From positions 62,001 to 126,000 of the forward strand of contig NW_003314362.1 of NCBI RefSeq assembly GCF_000143415.4: 64,000 nt of DNA, written 5' to 3'. This document shows positions 55,108-64,000 of this stretch, in pieces (the first letter of the stretch is position 1; each line of letters starts with the position of its first letter). Source of the DNA: Selaginella moellendorffii. Lineage: Eukaryota; Streptophyta; Lycopodiopsida; Selaginellales; Selaginellaceae. Both the position numbers and the translations under genes were made by a program. The notes under the pieces are model-generated. The model made no database searches. It was given only the letters and a program-made list of their open reading frames with translations, and was not told where the DNA came from.

Positions 55108-56421
55108 GAAGTATGTGTGCTGCCGCTACTGAAAGTCGAGGTTCTACTTTGTCTCGAAGGTGACGGGTTTCAACAGGCGTGACTGCTGCGTCGGCTGCTC
55201 GAGTCCCCACCACACTCACGGATTCCTTCGCAGATACAATTGATCAATCCAAAGACTTCGTCGACTGCGGATCGTGACGTGATTCCTCGCGAGCGCACCT
55301 TTCCTTTCTCGCGTGTCAGCTTTTACTCGGTGAGTGGTGGCTTTCTTTCTCTTCTTCGAGTCTCTCGAGCCAAAATAGCTTTCTTTTCTGCAGGAGAGAG
55401 AAGAGAAGATGATGCGTTTGTATATGCGTCTAGCTCGCCTTGGAGCCATTATAGCTCGTTTGCTGGAGCAAGACATGGCAACAAATGAAAAAATTTCCAT
55501 GAACTCGCACAGATGCTCTCTTTTGTTGTGTTGCGTGACTTGTGATCCATCTTACTCCACGTGATTCCCATGTCTCTCGCAGGATGGCGAGTTTTGCCCG
55601 AAAAGAAATTGTTGCGCCATCGCTGTCACACCAGAAGCTTCTCTCGAGATTTTCACGTAATCCGGTTTTGGATGAGTTCGTTCGTTCTACTCCACCAAGC
55701 GGGAAGTTAAAAAGCAAAGAAAATTTATGTCTCTGTACGAAGTCGAAAGGAAAACTTGTAAAGTGTGCATGCGTGTAACTCTCCTCGTCCATCCGTCAAA
55801 GATGCGATTTCCATGTGTTGGGGGACACAGGCATATTCGTTAGTTTATATTAGGGCAAGGTGGAAGCCTTCCCCGGGCAGAGCCAAGGAATAGAGAATCA
55901 AAGTCTTTACGCTAAAATATTTGGCACATTTGGGGAAGGAGAGGGGTGAAAATTATATGCCAACCAACCAACCATATATGCGGATATCTTCACATATAAT
56001 CACCAAGTGCTGTACGAACCCTGGCGGCGGAGCCGCCTCGTGGCGCCACGACAGTCCATCCATTTTGGGATCCACTCGTCCATCTCCGCGTTTTAACTAG
56101 GTACCACCTTCTAAATCTTTTACTTGCCCATTTTCTTCCTTCTCTTTTTTACTTTAACCTTGCGAGGTTGTTGTTCCTTGTGCGCCTTTGGAGTGTGCTT
56201 GGTTTTTTCCCCCCTTGATTTTTCTCCTCCTCCTCCTCCTCCTCCTCCTTCCTCGAGCGCTTAGGGTTTGTGGATCTCGAGCTCGACGGCGGCGCTCTCT
56301 CCCTGGAAGAAATCTGGTAAGCGAGCGAGCGCTGGGAATTCTCCCTCCCATGCTCTGCTGATCTCTCGTGTCGCGCGCTAGGTTTTCCCTTCCCCGCCAT
56401 AGCTGCTAAGGAGGAACAAGC
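55108..56421. promoter_or_regulatory. Intergenic region and MYB 5' leader
   Basis: No gene is supported. Small open stretches near 55.24-55.78 kb look like chance or 3' untranslated sequence. Features are ACCAACCAACCA near 55,970, GGCGGCGGAGCCGCC near 56,028, a (CTC)n run at about 56,224-56,250, and the telo-box TTAGGGTT at 56,261-56,268. The last two probably lie in the MYB leader. Confidence 0.45.
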
Positions 56422-57593
56422 ATGACGCGCAAGTGCTCCCATTGCGGGCACAATGGACACAACTCGCGGACGTGCCCCGATCGCGGCGTGAGGCTGTTTG
56501 GCGTGAGATTGACCGAGGGGATGCGCAAGAGCGCCAGCATGGGCAATCTCCTGCATTACAATCCCTCCGCCGTCACGCCGGAGCCCTCGGATTCCGGAGC
56601 TATCGCCGATGGTTACGTCTCTGATGGACTCGTCCAAACATCCAGCAATGCTCGCGAGAGAAAGAAAGGTGAGTGAGTGCTAACTTAGATTTCTTCCTTT
56701 GTTCTTCGTTTCCACTCACAAAGGAGGGCTTTTCTTGGCTTGCAGGAGTTCCCTGGACGGAGGAAGAGCACAGATGCTTCCTCTTGGGCTTGCAAAAGCT
56801 CGGCAAGGGCGATTGGAGGGGCATCGCCAAGAACTTTGTGACGACGCGGACTCCCACGCAGGTCGCCAGCCACGCGCAAAAGTATTTTATCCGGCAGAGT
56901 AATCTAAGCAAGAGGAAGAGGCGCTCCAGCCTCTTTGATATCTCTCCAGAGGTGGTAAGTTGTTCGATTTGCAAGAAGGAATTGCGCTCAAACTTTGGCT
57001 TCCAGGATGTCGCAGCTGCTGCTGGTGGATTTGACTCCTTCACCAGTCCAGTTCTAGATGCGATGCCGCCACCACCACTCCGCCAATTGAGCAGCGGTCC
57101 AGCGCCAGCATCCGTCGCTCCAACATTTCGCGAGAGCTTGCAGCCGTTCCCAGTGGCGATGGCCCTCGACTCCGTGAAGGAGGAGGAGGTGATGGACTCG
57201 AGCGAGGGAGACACCACCAACGAGGAAACCAACAGAAGTTCGTCGACGACACGAGCAGCCCCCGTCGCCTTCCTCCACCCGGTGCCCGTCCCAATTCCCG
57301 TGGCAGTGCCGGTGTGGCTGGGCCTCGGCCCGTGCATGGACCGGCCTCCAGCTCCATCGCCATCGCTATCCTCCTCCTCCAAGCTCGTCCGGCCAACAGC
57401 CAGCCTCCCAAGAGCTCCGGTGAGGCTCGACAGCGGCGAGCTTCCGCAACTGCGGCTGGGACTGTCGGTGGAGCCGCTCAAGCTGGACGAGCCATCGACG
57501 AGACACTCGGCCTTCCACTCCAAGAGCTCCTCGTCCTCGGCTTTCAGCAGCAATTTGCGGGACCGCAACAACGTTCCAATCAGCGTCGTGTGA
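56422..57593 (+). CDS. Single-repeat MYB factor, SHAQKYF type (KUODA1/MYBS3-like)
   Basis: A nuclear transcription factor. Exons are 56422-56668 and 56746-57593 (364 residues). It opens with the CCHC zinc knuckle typical of this subgroup ([18 protein letters not shown]), followed by VRLFGVRL. The single MYB repeat is [20 protein letters not shown] to [16 protein letters not shown]. Relatives bind the TATCC-type sugar-response motif or control cell growth. Inside exon 2 a 51-nt segment (56,955-57,005) begins GTAAGT, ends TTCCAG and has no stop, so it could be spliced out. The product would then be 347 residues. The C-terminal part is Pro/Ser-rich with LRLGLSVE near the end. Confidence 0.92.
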
Positions 57594-57891
57594 TTCCACC
57601 GCTCGATCGATCTCTCTCGTCTCGATCGAAGCAGCAGCGAGCAGCAGCGAGCAGAGATTTCTAGTGTCGCAACTCAACTTTGACGAAACGATTCTTTTCT
57701 TCTTGCCTGTGAATACGTGTTGTAGTTTACTTCTAGTCACTGGTGATGACGTTCTTCCGAGGCACCTTTTATCTTATAAACTATGATTCACGTATGATTC
57801 TTTTTTAGGGCTCTTTTAACTACCAGATGGAATCGAGCGAGTGAGAGAATCTCGCCTCCTTGTCGCGCTCGATCGCCATCGCTCGCTCTCA

Positions 57892-59814
57892 ATGGCGGAG
57901 GAAGGAGAAGAAGTCAAGGGCGACGAGGTGAGATTGTTGCGTGATTGAGAGGGAAATGTGGATGATTTGTTTATTTTGCGATGGATCAGGTGAAACAAGG
58001 GGAGCAACAAATGGAGAAGGAGGAGGTATCGCCGCAAACGACAACGACGGATCCTTCCACATCGGAGGGGACTAAGGATGAGGCGCCCCAGGTCTTCGTT
58101 TTAAGCGACTTTGTTATAGTTTTTGGATCTAAATTCGTGTCGCGACTGGGAATGTAGGCCGAGGAAAGGCACCAAGTCATGTTTCACATCGAGGTGGGAT
58201 ATCATCACTAAACATCTTAGATAAGATGAAATGTTGTTTCTCTCTTCCCTCCTTTCCGTGTTCTTCACACAAATGGCTTTGCTTTTTCTAGGAAACGATG
58301 GAGGAGATTGGTGATCTCCAGTCAGAGAACAAGGTGCTGGAGAAACGCCTGCTGGCTCTGCAGAAGCGACGCTCGACAATTGGAACCAAGCTCTTCCTCG
58401 AAGGTGCCGAGACACTGTATCAGGCTGTGAGAAAATCCTTGTTTTATCTCTTTCGAAGTGTTTCATCCTTGTTTCTTGTTTTGATTGGCAGCGGTTGACT
58501 CAATGGAAGAATCTCAAGGAAGAGATCGACCGGCTGGTTCTCGAGTACGACGAGAGGATTGAGGACATGCAAGAGCAAGTGAGGGAGAAGCAAGAGGAAG
58601 CCAAAGCGATGCGCTCCGAGTTTCTGGCCTACAAGTGGCAGGTTCTTTCGTTGTTGCCTTGCTGAAATTATCTTGCATGACAAAACAACAAACTGTAGCC
58701 GCCAGCTTTTTCTTTGATTCTTTCTTTCAGCTGAAACTAACGAAATGCACGATCTGACTCCAGTGCAGATGGCTAGGGAAGCCGAACACAGCATAACTGG
58801 AAAGCCGCTGAAGCCTAAGCTACTCGCAAAGGTTACTTTAGACTAACACTGGTACGGGACGGAGCATTGACGAGGGGAATTTATTGCCAGCTCCAAGCCG
58901 AAGAAAACGATCTGGATGCAGAGATTGAAACTCTGAGGATTCAGGGGAAGCAGCTCAAGACTCAGCTGAAAAAGCTGGAGCAGGCATTATGGAAGAAGGA
59001 ACAGCTACCTGGCGGCCTTCACTTGGTCGACTTCGAGCAGCTCAAAATCGAGAATGAGTCACTCAACGAGAAGGTAAACTCCCACTTTACGAGGTAAACG
59101 ATCTCCTTTCTCGTCGTGTTTGTGTGTGTGCAGCTATCGAAGAAAAATGACGAGCTCTTCCAGCTCAAGAAAAAGAGCACGCATGTAGTTCACGTGCTCA
59201 CTCATGTTCGTGAGAAGCTCCAGTACGTCCAGAAGGAGACCGAGGTATATGTAGCTACGTTTCCTGGTTTCGTGACGAAGTTTTATGGTGAGTGACAGAC
59301 TGATGCAAAAGCTTTAGAGACTGTGGACTCTGAATTGCTGGCCAAGCGAAAAGAACTGCACAGGGTGAAGGCTATGTGCAAAACTCTCCGAGCTAAGATG
59401 GCAAAGATGCAGGTTCGTCCACGTCTCTACTCCATGCTTTCTCTTTCTCTGCTTTTACTCTTTACGGGTCCTTTTTTTTTTTTTTCTAATCGGAACAACT
59501 GATGATTCTTTGCTACTAAACAGGAGGATATCGTAAATGTGACAAACCCCGCGCTGCTGGACGACTTGGAGCTCCACAAAGAAAACGTGGAGGCGTTTGA
59601 GAGGAAGCTCCGAGAGCTCAAGGGGCGGCACGCCGTGCTGACGAAGAAGAACAAGGAGCTCCACCGGCAGCTCCAGGACTCGCTCACCATGGGCAATTAC
59701 GTGATTGGCAATCCCATGCAAGCCGAGACCACTGGCCCGACCAACAGCTTGAGGTGGGGATCCAAACGCGACGTGCTCAAGAAGAAATTCTCGGGAGCTC
59801 TCAATCACATATGA
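57892..59814 (+). CDS. CCDC113/FAP263-like ciliary coiled-coil protein
   Basis: Ten exons (57892-57927, 57990-58091, 58158-58193, 58292-58426, 58492-58641, 58769-58831, 58891-59073, 59134-59244, 59299-59412, 59524-59814) give 406 residues. Nearly all of it after residue 60 is predicted coiled coil. The block DFEQLKIENESLNEKLSKKN and the following LTHVREKLQYV match the DUF4201 region of CCDC113 and CCDC96, proteins of the axoneme and ciliary base (FAP263 and FAP184 in Chlamydomonas). The spacing LKPKLLAKLQAEENDLDAEI favours CCDC113. Such genes are expected in plants with flagellated sperm and absent from flowering plants. All nine introns are in phase 0. Confidence 0.8.
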
Positions 59815-60631
59815 TCGTCCAACAAGTAAGCCAAGCTTTTCTCTTTTTACTCTTTCTCTGTTTACTCTTCACTTTTGGCTAGAGCTCGTTCGCTTGGAAC
59901 TCAGGTACTTCTTTTTCTTGGAGTCAAGAAAAAGAAGATAAATGTGCTGGAAGAGATTTACCGCTGCTACCGTACTCCATTTACTGCGATGGTGCTAAGC
60001 TTTTGCCAGGGCCTAGCTAGCCATCGCGCGAGCTATGGAAGAAAAGAAAAACTAAATAACAGTACCAGGTACTACTGTTGCTACTGCTGCTCGAGGAGAA
60101 AGTTTTCCACATTCCACCAATTCCCGCGTTGGTCTTGTTCGTTCTCCTCGGAATGGTGGACGAATGGATCCAAAAAATCCAAGCCAACGGTGTGCTGCGC
60201 TGCTGCTGCTACTGTCAATCGAATTTTGTGGAGTGGAATCGCTCGCCCGCTCGCTCGCTGCTAGCCATCTCGATCAATCGCCTCTAGCACTCTGCAAATT
60301 TAATGGACTGGTGGTCACTGTGTTTGTAGCAAGACACTAAACGCTCGCACGAACGAGTCGTCGATAATGCGATTGCGTTGAGATTCCCTCCCTCCATGCT
60401 TCCTCCCACTTGGAAGAAATGGTTTTTACTGGGGCGTTGACTGGGCTGGGCTGTGTTGACTGGCAGCGCCACTGGATTCGAGGTGGCGCGAGCGATCCAT
60501 CGTCGAATTTTACAATCATGGCACGCGAGGTTTCTCTCGCTCTTTCTTACACTGATAACAAGGCGCGCGCGAAAAGGCCGAGATTTTCATTAACATTTGA
60601 AGAACCCTAAAAACAGGGGAGTCAAATCCCA
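59815..60631. other. Convergent intergenic region
   Basis: 3' flanks of the ciliary gene and the ERF gene. Only short, unsupported open stretches. AACCCTAAAAAC occurs at about 60,602, near the ERF stop. Confidence 0.45.
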
Positions 60632-61750
60632 CTACGATCTCCGATAAGACGACGACGAATTGGAGGAATTCCAGAGCTTGAGCTTGAGATCGAGATCGTA
60701 GCTGTGCTGCTGATGCTGGTAGCCGCTGCTGGAGGAGCTACTGCTCAGCAAAATGTTGGTACCGTGACACTTGGATTGCTGCTGCTGCTGCTGGTGATGA
60801 TGGTGGGAGACTGCCGGTGGGATGATGGGCTGCCCGGACGAGCTCGGGATCGCGAAATTCGTCCTGGCCTTGGCGCCTCGCAGCTTCCTGGCCGCCGCAT
60901 CGTAGGCCCTGGCAGCGTCCTCTGGAGTATCAAACGTTCCCAACCAATGCCGGCACCGCCCAATCCTGTCGCGAATCTCCGCGGACCATCGCCCCCACGG
61001 CCTCTTCCGGACTCCCCGGAACACCCGACCAGGATTCGCCGCGCCAGTAGCGGCGCTAACCGCGGCGCCATTTGGAGGATCCGGGGAAGACGATGCAAGC
61101 GAATAGCCCGCCGCCGCCGCGGCCGCTGCTAAACTGTCGATGGTGGTGTGGCTCGTCCTCTTGGAACTCAAGCTGCGATCCAAGTCCAGCTCGCTGTGGC
61201 CGCGACGGCTGCCGTAAAACGTATGATCGTCCAGGAAACAGTGGCCGTGACTTTCGGAGAAGTGTTCTTGGCCGACCATGAGATCCATGTCGTCTTGTCG
61301 GCTGCTGTCGGGGACGCTGCAGCGATAATTGGTGGTGGCGGCGGCGTTGTAGCGCGGCGTCACTGGATGATCGTGATGGTGGCGGTGGTGGTGCGAGGAG
61401 GAAGAAGTGGAATCGGCGGTGGCGCCGCCTCCGCCGCCAAAAAGGATTCTTTGTCCCACCACTGCAGCGATGCCATCCAAGCTGCTGTTACTGCTGTGGC
61501 CGGGCGATGGAATTGGAGAGGTGCAAGGATTGTGATCCAGCGCTAACGCATCGAGCTGGCTGCAAAACTCTTGATCGTGGCGGCGGCGCCCTGCAGGACG
61601 AAGATTGAAAGACGATGATCCGGCAGCTCCTCCAGCGTATAGCAAGTGATCGAAGCTATCATGGCAATGGTCTTGATCGAACAACATTGGCGACGATGGA
61701 AAGGAGCGGGGCTCCTCCTTGATTCCAGTGAGAACTTCATGCAACGCCAT
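60632..61750 (-). CDS. AP2/ERF transcription factor
   Basis: A single exon of 372 residues. One AP2 domain at about residues 243-300 contains [37 protein letters not shown] and a closing KARTNF. Ala in WSAEIRD and Asp in TFDT are the ERF-type positions, favouring GCC-box binding. The KARTNF ending recalls the DRN/PUCHI/ERN-like side of the family, but I do not assign a group. The long N-terminal part has His, Ser, Gly and Ala runs and no known domain. A C-terminal His/Gln-rich stretch precedes [12 protein letters not shown]. That motif resembles the LxLxL form of EAR repression motifs, so a repressor role is possible. Confidence 0.92.
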   Translation of the reverse strand: MALHEVLTGIKEEPRSFPSSPMLFDQDHCHDSFDHLLYAGGAAGSSSFNLRPAGRRRHDQEFCSQLDALALDHNPCTSPIPSPGHSSNSSLDGIAAVVGQRILFGGGGGATADSTSSSSHHHRHHHDHPVTPRYNAAATTNYRCSVPDSSRQDDMDLMVGQEHFSESHGHCFLDDHTFYGSRRGHSELDLDRSLSSKRTSHTTIDSLAAAAAAAGYSLASSSPDPPNGAAVSAATGAANPGRVFRGVRKRPWGRWSAEIRDRIGRCRHWLGTFDTPEDAARAYDAAARKLRGAKARTNFAIPSSSGQPIIPPAVSHHHHQQQQQQSKCHGTNILLSSSSSSSGYQHQQHSYDLDLKLKLWNSSNSSSSYRRS

Positions 61751-63508
61751 CGCGTTGTGCGACGAGTGTGACTATATCCTCCCGAGAGAGAGAGAAAGAG
61801 AGAGATCGTAGAGCTATAGCTAGAGAAAATTTCTCTGTAAGAAACAAACAAGAGGTCTTGATCAGTTAAGTAGCAAGCAGGCTTTCCCCAGAGCGTGTCA
61901 TTGCCCAGCTTGCACCAGGAATCAAAGCTAAAAAAACTGTCATATCTGATCTTTTTTCCACTCGTTCTTCCTCACTGAAAATACTGAGAAAAGAAAACAG
62001 CAGGAAATGGCTATCCAAGAGACATGGCGAGTGAAAACTACAAAAGTTCCATCTTTCTGCTAGCTAAGCTGCTGCTGCCTGTCCCACTCACTCGCACTTG
62101 CGATTGCTTGTGAGAAGCTCTCGCGCGGCAGAGAAAACAGTAAGGAGAACAGCGCTGGAAAACTCGCAGAAACTCGCAGACTTGCAGCAAGAGCAGGACT
62201 GTGTTTCTTTGTGGCGAAGGAGTGTGCGAAGAGATTATATAATCTGAAGAGAGAGTGACAACGACTGTGCTCAAGCAGCAAGCAGTGCAGCAGCAGCGGC
62301 AGGAATGGGGTGTTGCATTTCTCTCGCTCGACCTTACCTTTCAATCAATCACCACGAGAATCAGAGCAGACACCACCAGGCTTGAAAAGGCACAAGTTTT
62401 TTCTTTTTGCCGAAAGGAATCCCGGATTTCTTTTCTCTCTTCCCTGCAGATTTTCTCGTCAGTCAGCTCAGGGAAGAAGGGAAATATAAAAGAAAAGTAT
62501 AACCAGAGGGACGAGCGAGGGAGAGAGAGAGAGGAACGAACACTATCAGCCGAAAAGCCCGAGTCTTTGTTCATTCAATGTGGAGCGAAAGTATCTATCT
62601 TTTCTGAAGCGAGGGCGATGGGCTACGCGTGGTGGTATGTGTGCATTGCATGCTGGTGCTGAAAATGGCTCGCCTGGAAAGAGACGTGAGTACTCATAGG
62701 GAAATGTAAAGGAGAGAAAAAAAACATTTTAGAAGAACCTGAGAAAACAGAAGAACCTCCTGAGACTTGAGTCGTTTGTGAGCGGCGAGCCTCGGTTTCA
62801 CTTAGCTCGCTAGCTACTTGGCTCATTTATCGTTGCTCAATTGCTATAGCCGTGCCAAATTGGAGTTTTGGTGGGGTACTCACTCCTTCCCATGGAGCAG
62901 CCAAAGACCCTCCTCCCCACAGTGGAAACGGTGAAGCTTTGACAAAAGCTTCGCTCTTTTTCGTTTGAGTTTGTTCCACCACCACGTACCTACATCAGAG
63001 TTTTAAAAAGGATTACGTGCTCTTCACAGCGACAACAAAGAGAGAAGGCGACTTACACGACCTCAGGCGTAAATGGACGATGAATGGCAAATCATACGCC
63101 CGAATCTCGCCGCCTCACTAAATTCCCGATCGCAAGCACGTGGATTTTCTTTGATCTTGAACTTAAAGCGCAAGTTCTTTTCCACATTGTCTGGGAACTT
63201 AGTGATGTATAGTAATGAGCAATAGCAAGAAAAATGAAGCACGGGTTACCTTGGTTACTTTCGTTCACATTTGACACTTGACAAGTGTTATAATCGAGCA
63301 CGCGCAGCGATCGGATTAACACGGCAACACAGCATTGAAACGTTGAAAGTTTTGGAGCGAGATGTACGAAGAGAAGGGACCACTCACTGACTGAATGGAG
63401 AAATGCACCTCATTGTTTGGACAAAGGAAAAAACAAAACAACTCGATTGGCAGCTGCAGAAGAAAGAAACGCTTTTTAAATGCCACTTGAGGCACTTTTA
63501 CTCGCCGA
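61751..63508. promoter_or_regulatory. ERF upstream region and long leader
   Basis: 1.76 kb, the longest gene-free stretch in the gene block. It holds GA-rich runs directly upstream of the ERF start (about 61,783-61,806) and again near 62,518-62,533. Several short upstream open stretches occur on both strands, none convincing. The spacing fits a regulated transcription factor gene. Confidence 0.5.
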
Positions 63509-64000
63509 TTAAATCCATTGCTCGAGCTCAGCCTTATTTATCATGAAAGAGCTTGCACAGCGGTGACCACCCCCTCCGTAGGACTGTGCACAGGTTAGCA
63601 TTAGTCATTCATAGCAACGCAAACTCAAAGCTTTCCAACCTGAGATATACCCGTTGTGTCATCGTCGATGCTTCGAAGGCTCACTTTCAGAGTGTCTGGA
63701 TCTCCAAGTTCTTCGACTTCATAAACCACTGCACCGATAGGCCTAGAAAAGAAGAGGAACTTAAGGACTCGCTGTTGAAACACGATGAGAACCTTAAGCC
63801 AGCGCGAAGACTTTTCTCCGCAAGCTGATGTCCGAGATCACTTCTAAGCTCCTGTGCATTGTCTGCTCTTACACCCTGTGGAATGAAGCTCGCCGTCCGT
63901 AAGACAATGACTGCGTGAAAAAATAAACTTACAAGAAAACGCCCAAACTTGCCATTTCCAATCTCGATTTCAAAAGAGTTTTCGAGAATAGAGCGTATAA
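63509..64000 (-). CDS. DHH-family phosphoesterase, C-terminal part (runs off the window)
   Basis: The last four exons on the minus strand are 64000-63933 (partial), 63875-63793, 63742-63640 and 63583-63509. They read SFEIEIGNGKFGRFL, GVRADNAQELRSDLGHQLA, PIGAVVYEVEEL, LKVSLRSIDDDTTGIS and the DHHA1 signature SYGGGGHRCASSFM, and end EQWI. The GGGGHR loop is typical of the substrate-binding DHHA1 domain of nanoRNase/exopolyphosphatase-like DHH proteins. The catalytic DHH domain would lie beyond the right edge, so activity cannot be judged. All joins keep the frame. Confidence 0.85.

Noticed and set aside
55240-55790. Small secreted peptide or new exon of the PPR gene
   Set aside because: The open stretches have no domain, no supported splice join to the PPR frame and no signal peptide.
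61148-61546. Plus-strand open stretch
   Set aside because: It is antisense to the ERF coding sequence. The AP2 domain fixes the true strand.
1-64000. CRISPR array, bacterial operon, tRNA or rRNA genes
   Set aside because: No regularly spaced repeats of that type and no structural RNA signature were seen. The window is nuclear plant DNA.

Overview
The window looks like nuclear DNA of a lycophyte, most likely Selaginella. This is inferred, because no database search was possible. The support is: genes split by very short introns (about 50 to 77 nt throughout RAD21), genes only 100 to 300 bp apart, an intronless PPR gene with an insertion style I associate with Selaginella, a cilium-type coiled-coil gene expected only in plants with swimming sperm, and a decayed chromodomain Ty3-type retrotransposon.

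Left edge (1-1682): a broken receptor-kinase gene whose outer part is a complete kiwellin protein, including the kissper-like Cys-rich start. A membrane segment and a non-RD kinase follow. It carries four reading-frame breaks. I regard this domain fusion as the most interesting item in the window.

Repeat block (about 1.7-31.5 kb, AT-rich): three decayed Helitrons, all reading on the minus strand (A about 1.86-3.9 kb, B about 9.9-15.5 kb, C about 25.3-29.7 kb). Two TRIM-like miniature LTR elements with target-site duplications sit inside B. Host-gene pieces with introns still present lie between the Helitrons: a WEE1 kinase piece, an aspartic protease piece and several unrecognised pieces. A 7.3-kb chromovirus (17,892-25,236) with CACAA target duplications is inserted into one of the unrecognised pieces. 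A large inverted repeat lies at 30.4-31.4 kb.

Gene block (32.7-64 kb): fourteen tightly packed genes. In order they are RAD21/SYN cohesin kleisin (+), PALE CRESS-like plastid protein (+), TPR protein with a thioredoxin-like [2Fe-2S] domain (-), PP2A B55 subunit (+), ABCG half transporter (+), chalcone-isomerase-like protein (-), DUF89 phosphatase (+), GDSL esterase/lipase (-), SWIB/SNF12 chromatin subunit (+), SAC phosphoinositide phosphatase (+), PPR protein (+), SHAQKYF-type MYB factor (+), CCDC113/FAP263-like ciliary coiled-coil protein (+) and AP2/ERF factor (-). The 3' end of a DHH phosphoesterase gene (-) follows at the right edge. These are mostly unrelated housekeeping and regulatory genes, not an operon or cluster. 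Three divergent pairs share intergenic spaces of about 170 to 265 bp. For seven of the eight multi-exon genes whose exon sums I list, splice sites were read by eye and the exons sum to a multiple of three with an open frame. PALE CRESS has exons that are each whole codons.
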